NCBI RefSeq assembly: GCF_038002825.1
Contig: NZ_JBBODF010000001.1
Coordinates: 1,612,001 to 1,676,000 of the forward strand
Direction of reading: 5' to 3'
DNA: 64,000 bases
From: Paenibacillus sp. FSL H8-0048
GTDB lineage: Bacteria > Bacillota > Bacilli > Paenibacillales > Paenibacillaceae
Part shown: piece after piece, positions 8,049 through 15,522 of the stretch
Position numbering within the stretch: the stretch's first letter is position 1
Layout of the letters: every line of letters begins with the position of its first letter
Made by a program: the position numbers and the translations under genes
Notes under the pieces: model-generated
The model's database searches: none
What the model was told of the DNA's origin: nothing
The model's input: the letters and a program-made list of their open reading frames with translations, nothing else

Positions 8049-8987
8049 TTAGTTAAGCTCTCTTACCGAAACCGGCAGCAGAACTTGTTCAATCTGTGCT
8101 CTGTGCGGCTCGTATTGTGCAGGCAGCATCAGGCTGCCTCCCATCGTCTCCGGTGTTTCATCATGAGCGAAGCCTGGAGGATCGGTAGCGATCTCGAACA
8201 GAATCTCCCCATGCTCTCTGAAGTAGATGGCGTTGAAATAATTCCGGTCCTGCACCGGCGTTACCCCATATCCATTATCATGCACAACTTCCTGCCATTC
8301 AAGCTGATCCTGGTCATCCTTCGCTCTCCAGGCGATATGATGGACAGTTCCGACCCCCATTTCACCGCGCGGTACGGCCGTTACCTTCAGTTCAACCACA
8401 TTGCCCAGATCCGCAGCCGAACGGTAGCGGGCGACATCGCCTTCCTGCCCCACGAATGTAAGTCCCATCACCTTCTCGAGCAGCTCAGCCGTTTGTTCAG
8501 GATGTGTGGACAGCAGTGTTGCACCGCCGAAGCCCTTGATTGCCACCTCCGGTGTTACTCCGCTGAAGGTCCATTCATTACGCTCACCCGCCTCCCGTTC
8601 CACCAGCTCCAGATGCAGGCCATGCGGATCATCGAATTCCAGGTACTGCTCCCCGAACCGCTCCATCTCTGTGTAAGCCACCTTGAATGCCGTGAGCCGC
8701 TCTCTCCAGAACGCCATCGCCCCAACTGGAATCACATACGAAGTAACGCCGACCTGGCCCCCGCCGATCTTACCCTGATACGCATCCGCCCACGGGAAGA
8801 AGGTAATAATCGTTCCCGGCTTCCCGCCATCATTGCCGAAGTAGAAGTGATACGTTCCCGGATCATCGAAATTGACCGTTTGCTTCACCAGCCTCAGCCC
8901 CAGTACCCCTGCATAAAAGTCCATATTTTCCTGCGGATGCCCGACAATAGCGGTGATATGATGAATACCCATGGTTTGCTTGTTCAT
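8049..8987 (-). CDS. mhqO: MhqO-like ring-cleaving extradiol dioxygenase
   Basis: A 312-residue vicinal-oxygen-chelate (glyoxalase-fold) enzyme with two repeated modules, MGIHHITAIVGHPQENMDFYAGVLGL and VGTVHHIAWRAKDDQ. Metal-binding His residues lie in HHITAI and HHIAW, and a Glu in GEILFEIATDPPGF. The family opens hydroquinone or catechol rings and is induced in Bacillus by MarR-type quinone sensors. The RBS AGGAGG is 8 bases before ATG 8987. A promoter and two strong dyads upstream indicate repressor control, but the matching MarR regulator is not adjacent. Confidence 0.87.
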   Translation of the reverse strand: MNKQTMGIHHITAIVGHPQENMDFYAGVLGLRLVKQTVNFDDPGTYHFYFGNDGGKPGTIITFFPWADAYQGKIGGGQVGVTSYVIPVGAMAFWRERLTAFKVAYTEMERFGEQYLEFDDPHGLHLELVEREAGERNEWTFSGVTPEVAIKGFGGATLLSTHPEQTAELLEKVMGLTFVGQEGDVARYRSAADLGNVVELKVTAVPRGEMGVGTVHHIAWRAKDDQDQLEWQEVVHDNGYGVTPVQDRNYFNAIYFREHGEILFEIATDPPGFAHDETPETMGGSLMLPAQYEPHRAQIEQVLLPVSVRELN

Positions 8988-9020
8988 TTGAATTGCCTCC
9001 TAAGTTGTTGATTCGGATTA

Positions 9021-9070
9021 TATCTTTATATTAAGATATTTGGTTAAATATTATCTTTAAGTTAAGATAA
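9021..9070. promoter_or_regulatory. Two tandem palindromic operators controlling mhqO
   Basis: The dyads TATCTTTATATTAAGATA (9021-9038) and TTATCTTTAAGTTAAGATAA (9051-9070) have centres 31 bp apart, about three helical turns. Both share a TATCTTNA...TNAAGATA plan resembling the sites of MarR-type quinone sensors such as MhqR. They lie between the promoter at 9082-9110 and the mhqO start, a position suited to repression. Confidence 0.65.
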
Positions 9071-9081
9071 TTTATATCCTT

Positions 9082-9110
9082 ACTTTACTTTCTATAGTTA
9101 CAGTTGTCAA
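9082..9110 (-). promoter_or_regulatory. SigA-type promoter of the mhqO operon
   Basis: Reading the minus strand, TTGACA (9110-9105), a 17-base spacer and TAAAGT (9087-9082). It lies 95-123 bases upstream of the mhqO start with the two operators downstream of it. Confidence 0.6.
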
Positions 9111-9386
9111 GTACTTGTTGAAGCCATTGTCTGAATTACACACCATTCCATCTGGCAGGCAAATAAATGTGGCTGATCCGGAGCTTCACCTATACGCTGG
9201 GCGAAGCGCTCGATGTACCCGGTCTGCCAAAGCCGGAGCGGCTGTAGACAATAATTGGACCTCTGTCCCCATAATCTGCGGATTTGCTGTAATCCGCCGA
9301 AATAACGGATTTGTAGTCCGTGAGGTTCGTGCTAGGTCGCTGACGCGCAGGGTTCTCATCCCCCGCACATACCAGATTACCAGTCA

Positions 9387-9566
9387 CAATCCTGCACATA
9401 TTGCAACTTTCATCTCTTTATATAGTCCGAAAACCAAAAATTGTTGCACAAAAGGCAGTTTTCCCGCATCTGCTAAGCCGCTGAACGGATTATTCCTGCT
9501 TTTCATACAACAATCCTCGCGAAAACTACTATATCAATAAATCGGAGTTGCAATTTGTGCAGCATT
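9387..9566 (-). repeat. Degenerate tandem repeat, period 52-54 bp (same family as 1451-1630)
   Basis: Four imperfect units are centred near 9397, 9450, 9504 and 9556. On the minus strand they read GTTGCAATATGTGCAGGATTG, TTTTGTGCAACAA, GATTGTTGTATGAAAAGCAGG and GCTGCACAAATTGCAAC in part. They match the TTGTTGCA/TGCAGGATT motifs at 1451-1630. The rest of the 8988-9593 gap holds the mhqO control region and small GCGGATT/AATCCGC hairpins (9278-9297). I see no convincing gene in it. Confidence 0.55.
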
Positions 9567-9593
9567 TCATAGCTGTAGGCGTTAACTTCAACT

Positions 9594-10076
9594 TCAATTT
9601 AGAGTTTTCTCGTAAAAGCACAAGGTCAGCTTGTCGTTGATTACTTGAGTTTCTGGCGTCCTTTTATAGCCCAGCTTCTCATACAAATAGCAGTTTCGCT
9701 CCTCCTGCATAATGGTCGCCAGCCCCCAGCTCTGCGCATCGGCATAGACCTCTTCAATCAAGGCGAAGGCTTGCTGTGCTATGCCCAGGCCTTGGTATTG
9801 CGGCAATACACATATCTGGCCGAGCCAGTACTCATGCTTGTCCTTCTTCTTGACTCTGACGCTTCCTGCCGCAATCCCGGCGTTATGGATGATAAAGTAA
9901 TCAATAAAATCCTGATTCATCCGTTCCACGATTCTCTCCAGTGTCTCATTGGCTGGGCTTGTCTCATGATCCTGATATTTCTCCAAGAGCGGCAAAAAGG
10001 CCTGAAGCTGCATAGCATGAATATCTGCCGCATCCTCCACCGTAGCTTTACTTAGTGTAACCTCTGACTTTTTCAT
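9594..10076 (-). CDS. GNAT-family N-acetyltransferase
   Basis: A 160-residue single-domain GNAT protein that would transfer an acetyl group from acetyl-CoA to an unknown amine. The acetyl-CoA-binding motif A is QICVLPQYQGLGIAQQAFALIEE (about residues 90-112), and motif B ends with NCYLYEKLGYKR. The RBS is AGGAGG before ATG 10076. It lies 37 bases downstream of the MerR gene in the same orientation and could be its target. Confidence 0.85.
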   Translation of the reverse strand: MKKSEVTLSKATVEDAADIHAMQLQAFLPLLEKYQDHETSPANETLERIVERMNQDFIDYFIIHNAGIAAGSVRVKKKDKHEYWLGQICVLPQYQGLGIAQQAFALIEEVYADAQSWGLATIMQEERNCYLYEKLGYKRTPETQVINDKLTLCFYEKTLN

Positions 10077-10113
10077 AGTATGTACCTCCTGACGTTATTA
10101 CCGGAATGTATAG

Positions 10114-10998
10114 TTACCTTCCTTTCAATACTACAGGTTCCATCAGACTCAAATCATACAAATTCCCGCCGCACGGAGGGCTGTCATTGCGTATATGCTC
10201 TTCCAGGCAGAGTCTGCTGCGGTCAGAGCGGTACTTTGGGCTATCGACTAATTGGTCCATCAGTATCTTCCAGGAGCCGCCAATATCATCACTGCTATCC
10301 AACTTAGCATATAGCCCGCCGGGCAAGATCATTTCCTTGAAGGGCTCAGGGACGCTGATTCCATCCGGAATTGTCGCACACATTCCATAGCCATAGGGTG
10401 TACCTGCACTACTTGGCATAGGCTTCATATTCCCGCCGAATAACCGGGCCGTGCCCAGAAGATTAGCAGATTCCAGCCAATCCATGATAGGACCCATCGC
10501 TTTCTCTTCGGGAGAGGGGTCTACCACGATATGATAAGCAACTCTCATCGCCGGCAGGGTAATCACTTTGAATGTGGACCTCCCCGTTACATTACTCATA
10601 AAAACATTCTCCATTTCGCTAAGCAGTTCCTCCTGAATGGAGGTCCTCTTATTGGAATTATTCAGGTAATCGAGTAGCTGATGTAATTGCTGTCCCATCC
10701 GTTCAAGCTCTTCCTGGTGCACCTGTAGAGCCATTATCCTGTTCTGTATGACCTGTTTAAGCGCAGACACAGAACTATTATCCAAGACAGCCTGTATTTC
10801 TCTGATCGGAATATCCATTCTCCGCAGCAGCGCTGTGATCCTGATACACTTAAGTGCATGTTCATCATATGTACGCCAGCCGGAAGATACCTCTCGCTTA
10901 CTCTGAAACAATCCTTCCGCTTCCCAGTGCCGCAAGGTGCGGCTCGTCAGCCCGAGTTGCTCCGACAATTGCTGTATGGTAACAACAGTCCTGTTCAT
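10114..10998 (-). CDS. MerR-family regulator with GyrI/BltR-like effector domain
   Basis: A 294-residue regulator. Residues 1-75 form the MerR winged helix (QQLSEQLGLTSRTLRHWEAEGLFQSKR), 75-130 a coiled coil, and about 140-290 a GyrI-like ligand pocket (ITLPAMRVAYHIVV, ILPGGLYAKLDSSDDIGGSWKILM), as in BmrR/BltR multidrug sensors. Such proteins bind hydrophobic or cationic drugs and activate promoters with 19-base spacers. Its own promoter at 11028-11058 has exactly that architecture, which implies autoregulation. The RBS AAGGAGGG precedes ATG 10998. Confidence 0.87.
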   Translation of the reverse strand: MNRTVVTIQQLSEQLGLTSRTLRHWEAEGLFQSKREVSSGWRTYDEHALKCIRITALLRRMDIPIREIQAVLDNSSVSALKQVIQNRIMALQVHQEELERMGQQLHQLLDYLNNSNKRTSIQEELLSEMENVFMSNVTGRSTFKVITLPAMRVAYHIVVDPSPEEKAMGPIMDWLESANLLGTARLFGGNMKPMPSSAGTPYGYGMCATIPDGISVPEPFKEMILPGGLYAKLDSSDDIGGSWKILMDQLVDSPKYRSDRSRLCLEEHIRNDSPPCGGNLYDLSLMEPVVLKGR

Positions 10999-11027
10999 TT
11001 CTCCCTCCTTCCTGTGATCACATCCTT

Positions 11028-11059
11028 ATCCTATCACTTGACGCCGCGGCAACTTCAAG
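11028..11059 (-). promoter_or_regulatory. MerR-type promoter with 19-bp spacer and spanning dyad
   Basis: On the minus strand, TTGAAG (11058-11053), a 19-base spacer and TAGGAT (11033-11028). The dyad of 11037-11059 (CTTGA, GCCGCGGC core, TCAAG) fills the spacer. The over-long spacer and central palindrome are the hallmark of promoters twisted open by MerR regulators. It lies 30-60 bases before the MerR start codon. Confidence 0.7.
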
Positions 11060-12320
11060 GGGCTAACCGTGTATATCCGAAAAAAACCTTCTCCCCCTGC
11101 GCATTCTCAGTGATCCTATAGGGGTGGAGCTGGTCATAGTAACGCTGGACAAATTCTCCATCGCCTACGGGATATAGCTCTATATGTACATTGCCAGTGA
11201 ATCTGGTGAAGTATAACTTCCCGCCGATCAGCTCGATCTGAATTTTGTCCGCTAGATAGGTTCCGCAGTACGCCCTTAGGCTTGACTCACTAAGCTGAAG
11301 CTCAGTATGCCTGGCTGGAGCCTTCACCTCCACCTGATGCAGTATATCCGCGAGCGCATGGCCCAGTCTGTACTGATTGATGCCCTCATTGTTCGAGAGG
11401 ATGATAATGCACAGATCTTCAGCGTAAAAATGCTGCATATACGTGCATATCCCCAGCTGATCGCCCCCATGGGAATACCGGTCTTGCCCGTATAGCAGGT
11501 GATGCTCCAGGCCGTAACAGTAGCTGTTCTCGTTCTCTTGAAAGAATCGTTCATAAGCAGCAGAGGACAGGAGCTGCCGGCCGCGCAGACAGACATACCA
11601 TTTGTACAAATCCGCACAGTCCGTTACCATACCGCCTGCACCGATACTGAACTTCTCGTTATAATACGGGCATTTGACGGTGTCCGCGAAGTCTGTGATA
11701 TAGTTGCTGGATCTATTCTCAATCACGGCGCAGCCGTCATCCACTGTGCTTCTGCTCATCCCTAGTGGCAGGAAGATATGATGGTGTAGAAACTCCCCGT
11801 ACCTCTCTCCCGAGACATGCTCGATGATCCAGGCCAGCAGATTGTAGTTGGAGTTATTATAATCGTAGTCTGCTCCTGCCGGCTTGGTTGGCTTCTTGTT
11901 AATGTATTGCCGGAAGAACCTTGTCCGGGAATAGTCCAGCCGGTAGTCTCCGCCGAAGAAATCATTCTCAAAATTATAAAAGTTATATAGACCGGAGGTA
12001 TGTGACAAGAGATGATGGACAGTGATCGAATCATCAATGGCCAGCTCTGCCGGGAGATACTGGCGTGCAGGCTGGTCAACATCCAGCAGGCCCTTGTCAT
12101 GCAGCAGCATGACGGCGAAGGCCGTAAACTGCTTCGACATGGAGGCGAGGGAGAAGCGTGACGCCAGCGTATTTTCAATTCCAAACTCCATGCTTGCATA
12201 CCCGCTGGCCCGCTCGAAGAGCACCTCGCCCTTCCTGATGACCTTAATCACGCCGTAAAAACTCCACAGCTTCAGGTACTGATTCGTATAATCCTCCAAT
12301 TTCTCACGCAGGGTCTGCAC
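11055..12320 (-). CDS. Serine hydrolase, class C beta-lactamase / PBP4-like fold
   Basis: A 421-residue cytosolic-looking serine hydrolase. The nucleophile motif SxxK is SMSK at residues 60-63, the tyrosine motif YxN is in DYDYNNSNYN near 160, and HGGDQLG near 285 stands where HxG/KTG is expected. After about residue 330 a small beta domain follows (LRAYCGTYLADKIQIELIGGKLYF), as in D-aminopeptidase/esterase relatives. There is no clear signal peptide. The substrate is unknown; penicillin resistance should not be assumed. It follows the ABC permease by 57 bases and may belong to that operon. Confidence 0.82.
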   Translation of the reverse strand: MQTLREKLEDYTNQYLKLWSFYGVIKVIRKGEVLFERASGYASMEFGIENTLASRFSLASMSKQFTAFAVMLLHDKGLLDVDQPARQYLPAELAIDDSITVHHLLSHTSGLYNFYNFENDFFGGDYRLDYSRTRFFRQYINKKPTKPAGADYDYNNSNYNLLAWIIEHVSGERYGEFLHHHIFLPLGMSRSTVDDGCAVIENRSSNYITDFADTVKCPYYNEKFSIGAGGMVTDCADLYKWYVCLRGRQLLSSAAYERFFQENENSYCYGLEHHLLYGQDRYSHGGDQLGICTYMQHFYAEDLCIIILSNNEGINQYRLGHALADILHQVEVKAPARHTELQLSESSLRAYCGTYLADKIQIELIGGKLYFTRFTGNVHIELYPVGDGEFVQRYYDQLHPYRITENAQGEKVFFGYTRLAP

Positions 12321-12377
12321 AGTTTCATCTCCTAACTTAATTGGGACTGCTTGATGCGTTCACAACAACCAGGATGA

Positions 12378-13976
12378 CTACAGCTTCTGAAACAACCGCT
12401 CTCCGTTAATCTGGATAAATCTGTACATGCCGGCGCAAACCGCTACCAGAAGCACGCCATATCCCAGCAGGATGAGATTTCCGCCCACCCCAGGAAGAAG
12501 CATGAACAGTATGGCGGGAACAGCCAGCGTTAGGACACCGATTAGCATCGTTACCAGCACCGACGCACTCTGCTTGATCGCCGCAACTTCACTGGTCCAG
12601 TCCAGCTTGGGCAGCTTCAGGTTCACCATAACGCCCAGCAGCGCGGAATAGCAGGCATAGATGACCGGAACAGTCAGCATGAGTATACTCTCCATCCATC
12701 CGGCATGCAGGGTATAGGCCAGCAGTCCCCAGCTTACGGCAATCACCGGTAATGTAATGGTGAGATTCACCGCCACCTTGCTGAATACAATCGCCGGTTT
12801 GGGCACGGGGGAGCTGGTCAAGATCCACAGATGATTGCCTTCCAGCGAAATAGAGCAGGCTGTCGTACAGCTCAGAACAACGAATAGAGAGATAACCAGC
12901 GGACTCAGCGTACTGAGAGAGTCTGACAGTTGCGGGATATCTAGTATAGCTCCCAGCTGCTTAGAGCTGACGAATAATAAGGAAATAGACATCATCAGGA
13001 GCAGCACCATCCCGATCCCTGTGTTCAGCACATAATTGACCGAGCTGAAGTAACGGCGCAGCTCCTTCAGATACAGGGCCTTGAATGCTGAATTAGCCTG
13101 TAGCGGCTTCATCTTATATCCACGGCTTGCGCGGCTGGTCATAAGCCCTGTATGAATCGCCTTGTACCGGGTCGCCAGCAGGACAGAGAACAGCATGAAG
13201 GCCAGCACAGACACTGCGATGAAGAAGATCAGGGCGCTAACCCGGTACGAGCAGACCGCGTCAACATACACGGAAGCCGGAGGATACACCTTGAAGATCA
13301 TATCACCTAAGGCGGCTCCAACATCTGCAATCGCCTGCTGCCCTTGATTGAGCGTGAACGAGCCCAGCATCAGTACAATGATAAAGGCGAAGGTGAGGAT
13401 CATATTCAGGATTTTACTCGCCCGGAACCGGGAAGAGACCCAGCTAATAAGGGAGCCCACAAGCGTAGCCGCTATAATCGGCAGTAAGGTAATGAAGAAG
13501 AGTGTCATTAGAAAAAACAAATAATAGAGCACGCCCGGCTTCACATGTATCGCATACACGGCCCCCGCCGGAAGCATGATTAGCAGCGTGAAGAACAGAT
13601 TCATCACATAGAGCTGAAGCACCCGGCTCGCCACAACATGGCTGGTCTTCACCGGGAGGGACATAATCATATCGTAATCCTTATAGCTGAATAATACCCC
13701 GCTGGCTTTATAGACCGTAGTGAAGAAGCCGACCAGTGAAGTGACCGCCATCATCACAGCCAGCAATAGCTCCATCCGCCCAAGCTGCTCGAACGACTTC
13801 GCCATCATGAAGCTGTAGCTGAATGATACAGCCCCGATCATGAGTATACCGGTTATCACCAAGAGGCTGATCAGCAGCGCCTTGCGTCTGCGTGCAGGGT
13901 CTTTCGTATGGAGCGCCTGATTGAGGCCGAAGGAAGACAACAGCTGCAGCTTTGTTAATCTCCAGACATTAATCAT
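12378..13976 (-). CDS. ABC-2 type exporter permease
   Basis: A 532-residue membrane protein with about a dozen predicted helices, for example ALLISLLVITGILMIGAVSF, LFFTLLIMLPAGAVYAI, IAVSVLAFMLFSVLLA and ILMLTVPVIYACYSALLGVM. It is the transmembrane half of an ABC exporter. Its start overlaps the ATPase gene at 13969-14682 by 8 bases, so the two form one transporter. The cargo is unknown. Helical hydrophobicity and partner make the call firm; the family resembles large Firmicute ABC-2 permeases. Confidence 0.85.
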   Translation of the reverse strand: MINVWRLTKLQLLSSFGLNQALHTKDPARRRKALLISLLVITGILMIGAVSFSYSFMMAKSFEQLGRMELLLAVMMAVTSLVGFFTTVYKASGVLFSYKDYDMIMSLPVKTSHVVASRVLQLYVMNLFFTLLIMLPAGAVYAIHVKPGVLYYLFFLMTLFFITLLPIIAATLVGSLISWVSSRFRASKILNMILTFAFIIVLMLGSFTLNQGQQAIADVGAALGDMIFKVYPPASVYVDAVCSYRVSALIFFIAVSVLAFMLFSVLLATRYKAIHTGLMTSRASRGYKMKPLQANSAFKALYLKELRRYFSSVNYVLNTGIGMVLLLMMSISLLFVSSKQLGAILDIPQLSDSLSTLSPLVISLFVVLSCTTACSISLEGNHLWILTSSPVPKPAIVFSKVAVNLTITLPVIAVSWGLLAYTLHAGWMESILMLTVPVIYACYSALLGVMVNLKLPKLDWTSEVAAIKQSASVLVTMLIGVLTLAVPAILFMLLPGVGGNLILLGYGVLLVAVCAGMYRFIQINGERLFQKL

Positions 13977-14682
13977 GATCGATCAGCTCCATGAATACGT
14001 CTTCCAGGCTTTTCTCGCCCCTTACCGTTTCCGTTAAACCGTGGGCAATCAGCCGTCCGCCCTTGATGATCGCAATCTTGTTACAGAGTTTCTCTGCCGT
14101 ATCCAGAACATGTGTGGAGAAAAAGATGGCGCTGCCCCTGCTGCACAGATCCGTCATGATCGTCTTCAGCGTATGCGCCGCCTTCGGATCAAGGCCCACA
14201 AAAGGCTCATCCAGGACTAACAGCTTCGGCTCATGAATAAGTGCAGAAATAATGGCCAGCTTCTGCTTCATGCCGTGGGAATACGCGGAGATCAGATCAC
14301 CCAGACTCGCTGTAAGCTGGAAGGCGTCACCGTATTGCCTGATCAGCCGCTCCCGGGTGGACCCCGATACACTGAAGAGATCGCCGATGAAGTTCAGGTA
14401 CTGAATCCCCGTCAGGTGATCGTACAGGTCCGGATTATCCGGGATGTAGGCAATATTCGCCTTGCAGGCTACCGGATTCTTGCGGATCGAGATACCGTCA
14501 ATCTCAATCTCCCCTTGTTCAAAATCAAGCACGCCCACCACAGCGCGGATCGTCGTGGTCTTGCCTGCGCCGTTATGCCCGATGAAGCCGTAGATGTCGC
14601 CCCGTTCAACCTCAAGGCTAAGATTATCCACCGCCTTAGCCCCGCCTTTATAACTCTTCGTAAAATTCTTGATGGTCAGCAT
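13969..14682 (-). CDS. ABC transporter ATP-binding protein
   Basis: A 237-residue nucleotide-binding subunit. Walker A is GHNGAGKTTT (about 35-44), the signature is a variant, YSHGMKQKLAI rather than LSGGQ (about 135), Walker B is LLVLDEPFVGLD, and the switch His is in FFSTHVLDTAEKL. The YSHGM-type signature is common in ABC-2 exporters. It pairs with the overlapping permease gene. The RBS is GAGGTGAGAGGAAATG-like before 14682. Confidence 0.9.
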   Translation of the reverse strand: MLTIKNFTKSYKGGAKAVDNLSLEVERGDIYGFIGHNGAGKTTTIRAVVGVLDFEQGEIEIDGISIRKNPVACKANIAYIPDNPDLYDHLTGIQYLNFIGDLFSVSGSTRERLIRQYGDAFQLTASLGDLISAYSHGMKQKLAIISALIHEPKLLVLDEPFVGLDPKAAHTLKTIMTDLCSRGSAIFFSTHVLDTAEKLCNKIAIIKGGRLIAHGLTETVRGEKSLEDVFMELIDHD

Positions 14683-14754
14683 TTCCTCTCACCTCTTCCT
14701 TGGTGTTAGCAAATAACTATAATACGAACCATCCGGGCAGATCGTTCATTTCCA

Positions 14755-15513
14755 TTAAATCCCAATCTCCCGCATTTTTGCCGTGATTAAGTTCATGCGG
14801 GGCTCAAGTGTCCCGCCGCTGTATTTCGGGAGGCGTATTTCATCGACGATCCGGCCGTCACACATGAACATAATCCGCTGCGTTCTGGCCGCCACAGTGG
14901 CATCATGGGTGACCAGCATAATGGCCGTCCCTTCCTCATTGATCCCGGACAACAGGTCCATGATCTCCCCGGCGGCCTTCAGATTCAGCGCACCGGTCGG
15001 CTCATCCCCGAAAATAATCCGCGGACTCCCCATCAGCGCCCGGCAGATGCCGGCCCGCTGCAGCTGTCCGCCCGAAGCCTCCGTAATATCACGCTTCGCC
15101 AAGTCTGCAATGCCCACCTTCTGCATAAGCTGCTGCGCCTTTTCCGTAATCGCCGCAACCTTCCGCCGGTTGCCGCGCATCGACGGCAGAATGATATTAT
15201 CCAGAATGTTCAGATTCTTCATCAGCGTCGGCTGCTGGAACACGAAGCCCATTCTTGTTCTTCGGAGATCAGCAAGCTCATCGCCTTCCAGTATCGCCAG
15301 ATCGCTGCCCTCAAAAGTAACCAGCCCCCAGTCGATCCGCTCCATACCGCTCAGTGCAAACAGCAGCGTGGATTTCCCTGAGCCTGAAGGTCCCATCACC
15401 GAGACGAATTCACCTTCGTGAATATCAACGGATACTGCGTCCAGCACCTTGCGGCGCTCCCCGCCAGTGCCGTATTGTTTGGTTATATTTTCACCCGAAA
15501 TAATCTTCTTCAT
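14755..15513 (-). CDS. MacB/LolD-type ABC transporter ATP-binding protein
   Basis: A 252-residue ATPase of the MacB/LolD class. Walker A is GPSGSGKSTL (about 41-50), the Q-loop is VFQQPTLMKNLNILDNI, the signature ASGGQLQRAGICRAL, and Walker B IIFGDEPTGALN. This class powers FtsX-type mechanotransmission permeases instead of classical channels. The permease gene ends 9 bases upstream, so these two make one complex. Such pairs export or expel antimicrobial peptides, or act in envelope maintenance. Confidence 0.9.
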   Translation of the reverse strand: MKKIISGENITKQYGTGGERRKVLDAVSVDIHEGEFVSVMGPSGSGKSTLLFALSGMERIDWGLVTFEGSDLAILEGDELADLRRTRMGFVFQQPTLMKNLNILDNIILPSMRGNRRKVAAITEKAQQLMQKVGIADLAKRDITEASGGQLQRAGICRALMGSPRIIFGDEPTGALNLKAAGEIMDLLSGINEEGTAIMLVTHDATVAARTQRIMFMCDGRIVDEIRLPKYSGGTLEPRMNLITAKMREIGI

Positions 15514-15522
15514 CTTCTTGAT

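Noticed and set aside
9115..9540. 141-codon plus-strand frame and a 26-codon frame at 9167-9247
   Set aside because: No RBS and it runs through degenerate repeats. The short frame looks protein-like (TYTLGEALDVPGLPKPE) and could be a gene remnant, but nothing confirms this.
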